Under the pieces are notes generated by a model. That model was not told the origin of the DNA. It ran no database searches and worked only from the letters and a program-made list of their open reading frames with translations. DNA of 14,103 nt, from assembly GCA_009391275.1 (NCBI GenBank), contig VEXF01000038.1, positions 1-14,103 of the forward strand, written 5' to 3'. This DNA is from SAR202 cluster bacterium AD-804-J14_MRT_500m. GTDB lineage: Bacteria > Chloroflexota > Dehalococcoidia > UBA3495 > GCA-2712585. Position numbers and translations under genes: made by a program. Below are positions 1 through 8,585 of the stretch, piece by piece (the stretch's first letter is position 1; the number at the start of each line of letters is the position of its first letter).

Positions 1-1193
1 ATGCCATCAAACCCGTGTGAGTTAATCAGGACACCGTCTCCTGAGTATGCGGCATCCTTCCGGGATATATTTTCTTTGGGTGGAGTGATGACTGTCCGAA
101 TTTCTAGTCCGTATTGTCGGGCAAATTCATAGTCACGTTGGTCATGGGCTGGAACGCCCATTACAACCCCTGTCCCATAGGTAGTGAGAACATAATCGGC
201 GATGTATAGTGGTATCTTCTCGCCTGTTAGTCGATTTATGGCGTAGGTTCCAAGAGAGACTCCGGTCTTGGCTTTTTCTGTGGAAAGCCTATCAATTTCA
301 GTCTGGCGCTTTGTGTCCTCCACGTAAACTTGTACCTTGGAAAGCTGCTCAGGGGTTGTCAGTTTGTAAACCAACGGATGTTCAGGCGCTAGAGCCATGA
401 AAGTTACACCGAAGATCGTATCGATGCGAGTCGTAAAGGTGCGAATCTCGTTCTCATCCAGACCGCAATGGGAAATGTCGAAACTTATTTCTACTCCCTC
501 GCTGCGGCCTATCCAATTGCGCTGCATGTTAAGTATACGGTTGGGCCAGGACTCAAATCCGCTGAAATCCAGTAAATCCTCTGCATACTCGGTGATGCGA
601 AAGAACCACTGTCGTAAATCTCTTCGAGTGACTGGGGTATCGCAACGCTCGCAAACGCCGTTCAGGACTTGTTCATTGGCCAGCACAGTTTGGCAAGAAG
701 GACACCAGACCACGGGTGCTCGCCCACGGTAGGCCAGCCCCTTTTTGTATAATTGGAGGAAAAGCCATTGAGTCCATCTGTAATATTCGGGAAGGCAACA
801 GATGAGTTCTCTATCCCAGTCATAGATTGTTCCCATAGACTGGAGTTGGCCTCTCATCGTCTCAATGTTTCCCATGGTCCATTCGGATGGGTGAATTCCT
901 CGCCGAATAGCGGCGTTTTCAGCAGGAAGACCAAAGGCGTCAAACCCCATGGGATGTAGTACATTGTATCCTTGCATTCTCCTGAATCTGGCATGGCAAT
1001 CGGCTGGTGCCATGGCGTACCAATGGCCAATGTGGAGGTCTCCAGAAGGGTAAGGATACATAGTCAACTCATACCACTTTGGACGATGGTCTCCATCGTC
1101 AACTTTATATAGTTTGTCTTTAGCCCAGCGGCTTCTCCATTTCTTATCTATTTCCTGCGCAGGGAATCTAACGTCGACGCGATGCGTAACCAT
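1..1193 (-). CDS. leuS: Leucyl-tRNA synthetase, N-terminal part (cut by window edge)
   Basis: Class I aminoacyl-tRNA synthetase that charges tRNA-Leu with leucine in the cytoplasm. The frame is open from an ATG at 1193 down to base 1, giving about 397 residues. Visible landmarks: the ATP-binding HIGH motif at residues 54-57 (in SGDLHIGHWYAM); a Cys4 zinc ribbon (WCPSCQ ... CERCD); the editing-domain threonine-rich segment FTTRIDTIFGVTF; and the editing signature YGTGVVMGVPAHDQRD, with the aspartate needed to clear mischarged tRNA. The KMSKS loop and anticodon-binding domain would lie beyond the left edge. The start has only a weak AGGT 7 bases upstream; a better AAAGGAG (1209-1215) is 15 bases away, but there is no better in-frame start. 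It is transcribed divergently from the LLM operon. Identity is secure; only completeness is unknown. Confidence 0.96.
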   Translation of the reverse strand, partial: MVTHRVDVRFPAQEIDKKWRSRWAKDKLYKVDDGDHRPKWYELTMYPYPSGDLHIGHWYAMAPADCHARFRRMQGYNVLHPMGFDAFGLPAENAAIRRGIHPSEWTMGNIETMRGQLQSMGTIYDWDRELICCLPEYYRWTQWLFLQLYKKGLAYRGRAPVVWCPSCQTVLANEQVLNGVCERCDTPVTRRDLRQWFFRITEYAEDLLDFSGFESWPNRILNMQRNWIGRSEGVEISFDISHCGLDENEIRTFTTRIDTIFGVTFMALAPEHPLVYKLTTPEQLSKVQVYVEDTKRQTEIDRLSTEKAKTGVSLGTYAINRLTGEKIPLYIADYVLTTYGTGVVMGVPAHDQRDYEFARQYGLEIRTVITPPKENISRKDAAYSGDGVLINSHGFDG

Positions 1194-1395
1194 GCTGTAG
1201 ACCTAGTGCTCCTTTAATTCTTAAGGCAGATTCTATCTTATTTGAAAGCTTTTAGGCATTAGATCTGAGGTGCAGGATAACTGCATTGCTTGCGACTAGT
1301 ATTTTCCGCCTACGGGATTAAATTCGAAAGTACTATGATGTAGTTGATTGAAACCGGGGCCAGATATGAATATGATCTCAAATCAATAGCTTTCG

Positions 1396-1424
1396 TTGAC
1401 ATGTTGGAAGTCAAATAAGATACT
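1396..1424 (+). promoter_or_regulatory. Sigma70-type promoter for the LLM-LLM-hydrolase operon
   Basis: A perfect -35 box TTGACA (1396-1401), a 17-base spacer, and a -10 box GATACT (1419-1424). Transcription would start near 1431, giving a leader of about 25 bases before the ATG at 1456. It is the best promoter match in the 262-base intergenic region. The box positions are read directly; activity is inferred. Confidence 0.65.
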
Positions 1425-1443
1425 GGCGCCGCCCAGTTTACTC

Positions 1444-1450
1444 AGGAGGT
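1444..1450 (+). promoter_or_regulatory. Shine-Dalgarno AGGAGGT fixing the first LLM start
   Basis: A full AGGAGGT sits 5 bases before the ATG at 1456. It rules in favour of this ATG over the in-frame TTG at 1396, which coincides with the -35 box of the promoter. Confidence 0.8.
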
Positions 1451-1455
1451 CTTCG

Positions 1456-2331
1456 ATGAAGGTAGGTGTCATATTCCCGCAAACTGAGATAGGTCCGGAC
1501 CCAGGTGGGGTGCGTGAATACGCTCAAGCTGCCGAGTCACTTGGTTTCAATCATTTGATAGTGTATGACCATGTGTTGGGTGCAGACACGACGTATCATA
1601 CGGGCTGGCAAGGGGCTTACCAATTGAAAGACCAGTTTCACGAACCGTTCGTAGTGTTTGGTTATATGGCGGGGATTACTGAACGCATAGAGTTGACAAC
1701 AGCGGTACTAATTTTGCCGCAGCGCCAAACCGCATTGGTTGCAAAGCAAGCGGCAGAGGTGGATGTGCTAAGTGGTGGTCGTTTGCGGTTGGGTATCGGA
1801 ACCGGTTGGAACCATGTCGAATACGAGGCACTAGGAGAAAATTTCCACAATCGAGGAAAACGTAGCGAAGAGCAGATCGAGCTTTTACGAGAGCTTTGGA
1901 CTAAGAAGAGCATTAATTTTAAAGGTAAATGGCATACGGTCACTCACGCAGGGATAAACCCCTTACCGGTTCAACGGCCGATACCCATATGGCTTGGAGG
2001 TAGCGCAGAACCAGTTTTGGAACGAATTGGACGTATTGGTGATGGATGGTTTATCCAATCTAGAGCATTTAAACTGGATGATTCGGGGAGGGCCACTATC
2101 GAAAGATTACACCAATATGCTCGCGATGCCGGACGTGATCCTGCTGATATTGGTATTGAAGGTCGTGTAGATGCGGCATCCGGATCTCCCGAAGACTGGG
2201 TTGAGCAGGCTGCTCAGTGGGAAGACTTCGGTATGACACATCTTGGCTTTAATACGATGGGAGCTGGCTATCGGACACCAGATGAACACATCAATGCCAT
2301 CCGCATGTTTAAAGAAGCGCTTCCTGACTAA
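1456..2331 (+). CDS. LLM-class (F420/FMN-type) flavin-dependent oxidoreductase, copy 1
   Basis: A 291-residue luciferase-like monooxygenase-family protein, a single TIM-barrel domain. Members use reduced F420 or FMN in oxidations of small organic substrates; the substrate here is unknown. Family features seen: an N-terminal barrel strand MKVGVIFPQTEIGPDPG; AQAAESLGFNHLIVYDHVLG (residues about 23-42), where the DH pair is typical; LPQRQTALVAKQAAEVDVLSGGRLRLGIGTGWN, a hallmark of the group; NFHNRGKR; and IPIWLGG. The pattern resembles the group annotated as Rv2161c-like (TIGR03619) F420-dependent oxidoreductases, but the cofactor cannot be settled by eye. It starts at the ATG served by AGGAGGT. 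It is followed after 38 bases by a close paralogue and then by a hydrolase, so the three are probably co-transcribed. No signal peptide is visible, so it should be cytoplasmic. Confidence 0.9.
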   Translation: MKVGVIFPQTEIGPDPGGVREYAQAAESLGFNHLIVYDHVLGADTTYHTGWQGAYQLKDQFHEPFVVFGYMAGITERIELTTAVLILPQRQTALVAKQAAEVDVLSGGRLRLGIGTGWNHVEYEALGENFHNRGKRSEEQIELLRELWTKKSINFKGKWHTVTHAGINPLPVQRPIPIWLGGSAEPVLERIGRIGDGWFIQSRAFKLDDSGRATIERLHQYARDAGRDPADIGIEGRVDAASGSPEDWVEQAAQWEDFGMTHLGFNTMGAGYRTPDEHINAIRMFKEALPD

Positions 2332-2369
2332 GTGCGCGTTCGTTTAACAACATATCAGGGAGGAAATGG

Positions 2370-3251
2370 ATGGAATTAGGTGCTGTGTTCCCTCAGACTC
2401 AGATTGGTACAGATCCTGGGGCTGCTAGTGAATACGCCCAAGCAGCTGAAGATTTAGGATACGATTACCTGGTTGTTTTTGACCATGTGTTGGGAGTAAA
2501 TACCACACATCATGTTGGGTGGAAAGGGTTTTATGATAAAGATGATCAATTTCATGAAACCTTTGTATTGTTGGGTTATCTATCTGGGGTGACACAGAAT
2601 ATAGGATTATCTACTGCGATAGTTATTCTTCCACAGAGGCAAACAGCTCTGGTAGCTAAACAAGCAACGGAGATTGACATTCTCAGTGGTAATCGTCTTA
2701 GGCTCGGGATCGGCGTGGGTTGGAATCATGTGGAATACGAAGCTTTGGGTAAAAATTTTCATAATCGAGGACAGCGATACGATGAACAGATAAGGGTGCT
2801 TCGGGATCTGTGGTCCAAAGAAAGTGTGAATTGTGAAGGCAAGTGGCATTCTTTGAGCCATACCGGAATCAATCCGTTACCAAACAATCGTAATATACCG
2901 CTGTGGTTAGGAACTCTCCCTCCGTCACCTGAAAAAGTTCTGAAACGTATAGGTGTTAAGGCCGATGGTTGGATACACACCACTCGTGGAGTCAATCCGG
3001 ATGATCAGTTCCATCGGACTCTGGAGAATATCCGGACTTTTGCCCAAAACGCAGGAAGGGATCCTATGGAAGTTGGTGTCGAATGCTTTGTAGTAGCTTT
3101 TGAACATCATCCAGAAGACTGGGCTCAAGCAGCGTTAAACTGGGAAGAGGCAGGCGCGACTCATGTGAGTTTCTATACACTACGTTCTGGCTATACATCA
3201 CTCGACCAACACATCAAGGCTATACGGAGGCTCAAGGAGGATTTGTCGTAG
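2370..3251 (+). CDS. LLM-class (F420/FMN-type) flavin-dependent oxidoreductase, copy 2
   Basis: A 293-residue paralogue of the gene just upstream, collinear over its whole length and identical in long blocks such as LPQRQTALVAKQA and GWNHVEYEALG. The C-terminal half differs more: WLGTLPPSPEKVLKRIG has a short insertion relative to the copy 1 segment WLGGSAEPVLERIG, and HTTRGVNPDD replaces QSRAFKLDD. These stretches line the barrel's catalytic end in this family, so a different substrate range is plausible (inference). The nucleotide sequences differ at many synonymous positions, so the duplication is not recent. A GGGAGGA Shine-Dalgarno (2358-2364) lies 5 bases before the ATG. An out-of-frame ATG at 2366 lies between the two and is ignored. 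Same putative operon as its neighbours. Confidence 0.9.
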   Translation: MELGAVFPQTQIGTDPGAASEYAQAAEDLGYDYLVVFDHVLGVNTTHHVGWKGFYDKDDQFHETFVLLGYLSGVTQNIGLSTAIVILPQRQTALVAKQATEIDILSGNRLRLGIGVGWNHVEYEALGKNFHNRGQRYDEQIRVLRDLWSKESVNCEGKWHSLSHTGINPLPNNRNIPLWLGTLPPSPEKVLKRIGVKADGWIHTTRGVNPDDQFHRTLENIRTFAQNAGRDPMEVGVECFVVAFEHHPEDWAQAALNWEEAGATHVSFYTLRSGYTSLDQHIKAIRRLKEDLS

Positions 3252-3324
3252 AAATACGATCTCAACTGTGGGGTTCAATCTGCGTATAGATGCAAGGTTG
3301 GTAGAGGACTGGTAGGAGATTACG

Positions 3325-4116
3325 ATGTCTTTTGTTCAGACTAGGATACCTATAGCAATCTCGAGAACGGGTCTCAGTCTAATGAAAGGTGGTAATGGCA
3401 AGCCATTACTCATTTTGCATGGCGGCGGTGGTCATCCTGGGTGGATGCCTTATCATGAGGCTTTGGCTAAGCAGTTCACCGTATACGCGCCATCACATCC
3501 GGGGTTTGACACATCAGATAGGCCAGATTGGTTAACAACTGTGATGGACATCGCGTATTTCTACCTATCGTATTTGGATCAGGAGGACATAACTGATGTG
3601 AATCTATTGGGATTTTCGTTAGGAGGTTGGATAGCCGCTGAGATGGTAGCCATGTGTCCACATATCTTTGAGAAACTTGTTTTGGTAGACGCTGCAGGTA
3701 TAAAGCCCGAAGTCGGGGAAATTGCAGAGACGATGATGATTTCGGCTGATGAAGTTCAGAAACTGATGTTTTATGACACAGACCGAATTATTGGATACCA
3801 AGAAAAGGTTAATCTAGCTTTGACATCGGAAGAACAAATAGTGCAGTGGAATAACCGTGAGATGTTTTCTCGATTGGGTTGGCGCCCTTATTTGCACAAC
3901 CCCAAACTTCCATCGTATCTTGGGCGAGTGAAACTCCCTACGTTGATAATCTGGGGACGTCAAGATGCTATCATTCCGTTGAATAGCGCTGATTTGTATC
4001 ATAAGATGCTCGTCAATTCTACGCTGCATGTAATAGATGATTGTGGGCATTTACCACATATAGAACGCCCGGATCAGTTTCTGACTACTGTGTTGAGATT
4101 TCTATCAACCACGTGA
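3325..4116 (+). CDS. Alpha/beta hydrolase
   Basis: A 263-residue alpha/beta-hydrolase-fold enzyme without a signal peptide. Seen: the oxyanion-hole segment HGGGG (residues 32-36), where family members often have HGxGG; the nucleophile elbow GFSLGG with Ser98; the acid Asp214 in WGRQDAIIP; and the catalytic His242 in DDCGHLPHIERP. A complete Ser-Asp-His triad is therefore present in the usual order, and length is normal for the single-domain family. It resembles the esterases and C-C bond hydrolases that follow ring or carbonyl oxidation in degradative pathways, but the substrate cannot be named. It follows the second LLM gene after 73 bases with its own AGGAG 7 bases before the ATG. The position suggests it acts on the product of the oxidoreductases, for example by hydrolysing an ester or lactone (inference). 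Confidence 0.88.
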   Translation: MSFVQTRIPIAISRTGLSLMKGGNGKPLLILHGGGGHPGWMPYHEALAKQFTVYAPSHPGFDTSDRPDWLTTVMDIAYFYLSYLDQEDITDVNLLGFSLGGWIAAEMVAMCPHIFEKLVLVDAAGIKPEVGEIAETMMISADEVQKLMFYDTDRIIGYQEKVNLALTSEEQIVQWNNREMFSRLGWRPYLHNPKLPSYLGRVKLPTLIIWGRQDAIIPLNSADLYHKMLVNSTLHVIDDCGHLPHIERPDQFLTTVLRFLSTT

Positions 4117-4288
4117 TTGCGGACGCTGTACGGAAGAACCGTTGACAGAAGGGGTGTTATTTTCTCTTGTGTTTTGGAGGCTGATGCAACCTGAAAATTG
4201 AGTTGGGTACTTCCAGTTCAAAGGGCGTCTTTACATTAGTTCTCAGCAGGTATCACACAATGGGTGTCTTACGAGGCCAGAATTAGAT

Positions 4289-5485
4289 TTAGATCTCCAT
4301 GATGATTTGCTTCTTTTTCTGGAATTCTTCATGTGAAATGATCCCATCGTCCTTTAACCGAGCCAATGCTTTTAGTTCGATCAGATATGATGGTGGAGTC
4401 GCTCGCATATAATCTGGCACCACCACAATACTAGAGTCGATATCTGAAACAGAGGTTATTCCGCAATATCCCATGGCTTGATCTAGCTCTTGACGAAGAA
4501 TCTCCAATACGCCCTGAACGCCATCAGAACCATTAACTGCTAATCCCCAGAAGAGAGGACGCCCGATTGAAACTGCGCGAGCGCCCAAGGCTAATGCCTT
4601 TAGCACGTCTGTGCCTCGACGTATGCCAGAATCTAGATAGACTTCAGCACGACCTTTAACCGCCGACACGATTTCCTCCAAAGTTTCTATCGATGAAAGA
4701 GTAGCATCGATTTGCCTGCCGCCATGGTTAGAAGCAAGTATGCCGTCTACCCCGTTTTCAACACAAAGTCTAGCATCCTCTCCTGTTCTAATCCCTTTTA
4801 TAACAAGTGGCAAGGATGTTAAAGATCGTAGCCATTCTAACTGGGAAAAGGTGAGAGGAATCGTCGGTGGTCGCTCCCAAAAATTGGCCATGTCTGTGCC
4901 TGGCTCGAGTCCTAGTTGGGCAGAAGCCCCCAGAAAATTCCCCAGTTGTACATGTGGAGGTCTCTGGAAATCATTTCGTAGATCGCATTCTTTAGGGCTT
5001 GCGAGGGGAGTGTCTACAGTTAGACAAACGGCAGCAAATCCAGCGTTTTCTGCCCGGCGTACCAGCATAGTTGTCATATCCTCTCCGCAATGATACAACT
5101 GAAACCATAAAGGTCCGGTCGCAACCCTTGCGACATCTTCAATAGAGTGGGTAGAACTTGTACTCAGACCCATTACGGTGCCAGAATCGCCTGCAGCTTT
5201 CGCGGTGGCAAGCTCACCGTCAGGATGTGCAAACCCATGACCTCCGGCCGGAGATATCATTACCGGAAAACTGATGTTTTGACCTAGCACTGAAGTGGAG
5301 AGATCTCTCTGAGTAACATCCCTCAGGAACTGTGGTCGAATGGCTATAGCTTCCAAAGCCTCTCTGTTGCGGCGCGTAGTGACACTGTCTTTTGCACCAC
5401 CCGCAATAAAATCCCAGGTGTTGTGAGGCAGGATTTGTTTGGCCCTTGTCGCGTAGTCGAACAGACTTAATGGGTCTAATCGCAT
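4289..5485 (-). CDS. FMN-dependent alpha-hydroxy-acid oxidase/dehydrogenase with C-terminal SHOCT segment
   Basis: A 398-residue member of the glycolate oxidase/lactate dehydrogenase (LldD) TIM-barrel family, which oxidises 2-hydroxy acids to 2-keto acids using FMN. Seen: Tyr131 in WFQLY; Lys230 in VIKGI; the catalytic His254 and substrate-binding Arg257 in SNHGGRQ; and the FMN phosphate site DSGIRRGTDVLKALALGARAVSIGRP (285-310). Two positions that normally hold the substrate carboxylate differ: the Tyr of plant glycolate oxidase (Y24) aligns with Phe26 in WDFIAGGA, and Arg164 aligns with Lys165 in SPKECD. The substrate may therefore not be glycolate or lactate. Residues about 368-396 (LIELKALARLKDDGIISHEEF) match a SHOCT-type short helical tail, absent from typical members of about 360 residues. 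AGGAGG (5491-5496) lies 5 bases before the ATG. It lies 72 bases downstream of uvrA on the same strand. Confidence 0.92.
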   Translation of the reverse strand: MRLDPLSLFDYATRAKQILPHNTWDFIAGGAKDSVTTRRNREALEAIAIRPQFLRDVTQRDLSTSVLGQNISFPVMISPAGGHGFAHPDGELATAKAAGDSGTVMGLSTSSTHSIEDVARVATGPLWFQLYHCGEDMTTMLVRRAENAGFAAVCLTVDTPLASPKECDLRNDFQRPPHVQLGNFLGASAQLGLEPGTDMANFWERPPTIPLTFSQLEWLRSLTSLPLVIKGIRTGEDARLCVENGVDGILASNHGGRQIDATLSSIETLEEIVSAVKGRAEVYLDSGIRRGTDVLKALALGARAVSIGRPLFWGLAVNGSDGVQGVLEILRQELDQAMGYCGITSVSDIDSSIVVVPDYMRATPPSYLIELKALARLKDDGIISHEEFQKKKQIIMEI

Positions 5486-5557
5486 GATCGCCTCCTGGTA
5501 AATTTGAAAATTCTGATTTGAAACAGCCGTTATGAAACGAAAATAGGTCGGGTAATG

Positions 5558-8485
5558 TTAGATCTGACGATCTAGAGGGTCAACTAGCTTCGGAGCTCCG
5601 CTGTTTTTACAAGAATTTGATTCCAACAGCGGTTGGAGATAACGCGCCGTATGGGATCTGCGGATACGAGAGACGTCCTCTGGAGTTCCGGTAGCAACTA
5701 CTTTGCCGCCTTGATCAGCAGCACCTGGTCCTAAGTCTATGACCCAGTCTGCGTTCTTGATCATGTCTAAGTTGTGTTCGATTAGGATCACTGAGTTTCC
5801 AGAGTCGACTAGCCTGTGAAGGACTTTTAGTAAGGCCGCACAGTCTTCGAATGAGAGTCCGGTTGTAGGTTCATCTAATAGATACAAAGTTTTTCCGGTG
5901 GCTCTTCGTGAGAGCTCAGTAGACAATTTAACTCTCTGGGCCTCTCCCCCGGACAGAGTGGTGGCGGGTTGGCCTAGCCTAATATAACCTAATCCAACGT
6001 CTCGAACGGTCTCCAACTTAGATCGTATCTTTGGGATGTTCCAGAAAAAATCTAGCGCAGAGTCCACGGTCATATTCAATACGTCTGCTATGTTCTTTTC
6101 TCGGTACGTAATTTCTAAGGCTTCGCGGTTATACCGTTTACCTAGACAAATCTCACATAGGACTGTAACGTCCGGTAGGAATTGCATTTCAACTTGAGTG
6201 TATCCTTCACCTTGGCAGGCCTCACAGCGCCCGCCTTTGACGTTGAAAGAGAACCGTCCTGGTGCATAGCCTCTGACTTTGGATTCCGGTAGAGTCGCAA
6301 AGAGGTCGCGAATTGGGGTAAAGGTACCTGTATAAGTTGCTGGGTTGCTACGGGGAGTTCGTCCGATGGGAGATTGATCTATGTTGATTACCTTGTCTAG
6401 GTTCTCAATTCCATCTAAAGAGCGATGTTTGCCGGGACGATCTTTAGCCTTATTAACAACTTGAGCCAATCGTTTGTATAGTATCTCGTAAACCAAGGTG
6501 CTTTTTCCGGATCCCGAAACGCCGGTGATGCAAACTAGTGTGCCGAGGGGAAAGCTGACGTTGATCTTCTTCAGATTATTTTCTTGTGCTCCTTTCACGA
6601 TCAGGTTTCGGCCATTTCCAGATCTTCGTTGTTTTGGGACCGGTATGCACCGTTTTCCACTTAGGTATAGACCAGTAATGGAGTTGTCGTTGGATTTGAT
6701 TTGGTCTATTGTCCCGGTAGCTACCACCCTGCCTCCGTTTTCTCCAGCTCCTGGCCCTAGATCTATGATGTGATCTGCAGCGCGCATAACTGCCTCGTCG
6801 TGCTCTACGACGATTACTGTGTTTCCCAAATCTCTTAGGTGTTTCAGAGTGTCTATCAACCGAATATCATCAATCGGGTGCAATCCGACTGTCGGTTCAT
6901 CACAAACATAAAGCACGCCGGTGAGCCCAGATCCGATTTGAGTGGCTAAACGAATTCTTTGGGCTTCTCCACCCGAAAGAGTGCGGGCTGAGCGGCTTAG
7001 AGTCAGGTATCCTAGTCCGATGTCTTCTAAGAATTTGAGGCGGGCAACGATCTCTTTCAGGATTGGTTGGGCTATAACACGCTCTCTTACTGATAACCTG
7101 TGTGGCGAGGCAGTAGATTCATCTTCGGTGCCAAGATTTTCGCTCCAAGTCAAGGCTTGACGTACTGGCATGCTGCTGATGTCCATAATGCCATATCCAC
7201 CAACTGTCACTGATAATGCTTCAGGCCGGAGTCTATTGCCTTCGCAGGTTTGGCAGGTACGCGCGTCCATGTAACGTTCGATTTCACCTCGGATCCAGTC
7301 CGATGCAGTTTCACGAAACCGACGTTCTAAGTTGGGTATAACACCTTCGAAATTAGTTTCCCAGCTGTATGTCCGGCCGTGGTGGGTCTTGTGCCTCATT
7401 GTTACAGGCTTTCCACCATTCCCGTATAACACCAAGTCTAAGACGCGTTTAGGAAGGTGCTTTAGAGGCACTTTTGTGGAAAAGTTGTATTTCGTGCCCA
7501 TGGATTCCAGAAGACTGGCGTACCACGGTGACGAAGAGCCTGCTCTTGACCAAGGTAACACGGCACCTTCGCTTAACGTTAGGTCTTTGTTTGCTAACAC
7601 CAAATCAGGATCTACTTCTAATTTAAATCCAAGACCTGTGCAAGCCGGGCAAGCTCCATGGGGGCTATTGAAACTGAAGGTTCGAGGCTCTATTTCCAGC
7701 ATGTTAGTTTTGCATTTGCTGCAGGCGAATTGCTCAGAAAACTCCAGCTCATTTCCGCCGTCAACTGTAATCTGTACGATTCCATCACCTTCTTGGAGGG
7801 CCGTTTCTATAGAATCGGTAACACGGCCACGCTCTATGTCGCGGTTAATGTTGAGTCTGTCGATAGCCAAGTCGATATAATGCCATTTTTGCTTATCTAG
7901 AGTGAGGTTATCAGTATCTTCGATACGCATGATTTCGCCGTTTACCCGAACTCGTGCGAAACCTGCTTTACGGGCATTATCAAATACCTCTTTGTGTTCG
8001 CCTTTTCTGCGGCGAATCTTTGGGGCCAACACCATGATATTGCTTCCTTCAGGAATCATTAAGATGGAATCTACGATTTGTTGAACTGTCTGACGTTCTA
8101 CTGGTAGTCCGCATTCAGGACAATGTGGATGTCCTGTTCTAGCGTATAGAAGTCGTAGATAGTCGAAGATTTCAGTAACAGTCCCCACGGTAGAGCGTGG
8201 GTTATGAGATGTTCCCTTCTGGTCGATGGAAATCGCTGGAGAAAGACCTTCGATATATTCCACCTCAGGCTTGTCCATTCTTCCTAAAAATTGCCGTGCA
8301 TAGGCTGACAGCGACTCCACATATCGGCGCTGTCCTTCAGCGTATATCGTGTCGAAAGCTAGAGAACTCTTGCCAGATCCTGAGACGCCTGTTATGACGA
8401 CTAACTTTTCTCGTGGAATGTCCACGTTAACGTCTTTAAGGTTGTGCTGTTTGGCCCCTCTTATAACAATATATTCCTGAGGCAT
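5558..8485 (-). CDS. uvrA: Excinuclease ABC subunit A
   Basis: The damage-recognition ATPase of nucleotide excision repair; it dimerises, loads UvrB onto lesions and is cytoplasmic. All family parts are present in order: the first Walker A GVSGSGKSS near the N-terminus, the QHNLK segment, a first zinc module (CPECG ... CSKC ... CPAC), the DARTCQTCEGNRL insert, the first ABC signature TLSGGEAQRIRLATQ with Walker B VLYVCDEPTVGLH, the second Walker A GVSGSGKST, the second zinc finger (CEACQGEGYTQVEMQFL ... CEICLGKRYN), and the second signature TLSGGEAQRVKLSTEL with LYLLDEPTTGL. The start chosen is ATG 8485 (975 residues), which has AGGA (8493-8496) 7 bases upstream and gives the usual beginning MPQEYIVIRGAKQHNLK. 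An in-frame ATG at 8515 would add 10 residues but lacks a Shine-Dalgarno. It lies between sodX and the hydroxy-acid oxidase on the same strand. The gene is intact. Confidence 0.97.
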   Translation of the reverse strand: MPQEYIVIRGAKQHNLKDVNVDIPREKLVVITGVSGSGKSSLAFDTIYAEGQRRYVESLSAYARQFLGRMDKPEVEYIEGLSPAISIDQKGTSHNPRSTVGTVTEIFDYLRLLYARTGHPHCPECGLPVERQTVQQIVDSILMIPEGSNIMVLAPKIRRRKGEHKEVFDNARKAGFARVRVNGEIMRIEDTDNLTLDKQKWHYIDLAIDRLNINRDIERGRVTDSIETALQEGDGIVQITVDGGNELEFSEQFACSKCKTNMLEIEPRTFSFNSPHGACPACTGLGFKLEVDPDLVLANKDLTLSEGAVLPWSRAGSSSPWYASLLESMGTKYNFSTKVPLKHLPKRVLDLVLYGNGGKPVTMRHKTHHGRTYSWETNFEGVIPNLERRFRETASDWIRGEIERYMDARTCQTCEGNRLRPEALSVTVGGYGIMDISSMPVRQALTWSENLGTEDESTASPHRLSVRERVIAQPILKEIVARLKFLEDIGLGYLTLSRSARTLSGGEAQRIRLATQIGSGLTGVLYVCDEPTVGLHPIDDIRLIDTLKHLRDLGNTVIVVEHDEAVMRAADHIIDLGPGAGENGGRVVATGTIDQIKSNDNSITGLYLSGKRCIPVPKQRRSGNGRNLIVKGAQENNLKKINVSFPLGTLVCITGVSGSGKSTLVYEILYKRLAQVVNKAKDRPGKHRSLDGIENLDKVINIDQSPIGRTPRSNPATYTGTFTPIRDLFATLPESKVRGYAPGRFSFNVKGGRCEACQGEGYTQVEMQFLPDVTVLCEICLGKRYNREALEITYREKNIADVLNMTVDSALDFFWNIPKIRSKLETVRDVGLGYIRLGQPATTLSGGEAQRVKLSTELSRRATGKTLYLLDEPTTGLSFEDCAALLKVLHRLVDSGNSVILIEHNLDMIKNADWVIDLGPGAADQGGKVVATGTPEDVSRIRRSHTARYLQPLLESNSCKNSGAPKLVDPLDRQI

Positions 8486-8488
8486 CTG

Positions 8489-8496
8489 CCCTTCCT
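8489..8496 (-). promoter_or_regulatory. Shine-Dalgarno AGGAAGGG deciding the uvrA start
   Basis: On the minus strand AGGAAGGG precedes the ATG at 8485, with AGGA spaced 7 bases from it. No comparable sequence precedes the upstream in-frame ATG at 8515. Confidence 0.65.
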
Positions 8497-8585
8497 GCTC
8501 TTTAATGATCTCCATTTTATCATCGGGAGTAGATGGATGGGAGCATCAAAAGAAGATTTTTTAGTTTGGTGACGACGTAGATCCA

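Noticed and set aside
1271..1285. Inverted repeat TGCAG-GATAA-CTGCA in the leuS/LLM intergenic region
   Set aside because: The arms are only 5 bp, do not extend, and are not placed on a recognisable promoter; this is expected by chance.
1194..1395. T-box leader or other riboswitch upstream of leuS
   Set aside because: I found no T-box core (GGTGGNACC-like) and no terminator hairpin on the minus strand.
1396..1455. Longer start (TTG 1396) for the first LLM protein
   Set aside because: The TTG is part of the -35 box TTGACA, the extra 20 residues lie before the conserved first strand, and AGGAGGT points to ATG 1456.
4117..4288. Terminator or small gene in the convergent gap after the hydrolase
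   Set aside because: I could see no stable hairpin with a T run, and no ORF with a ribosome binding site.
7332..7880. 182-residue plus-strand ORF inside uvrA
   Set aside because: It is antisense to conserved uvrA coding sequence, has no family features, and is a shadow of the real gene.
8486..8515. Longer start (ATG 8515) for uvrA
   Set aside because: There is no Shine-Dalgarno and it adds a non-conserved MEIIKEQEGQ; ATG 8485 is better supported, though the longer form cannot be excluded.
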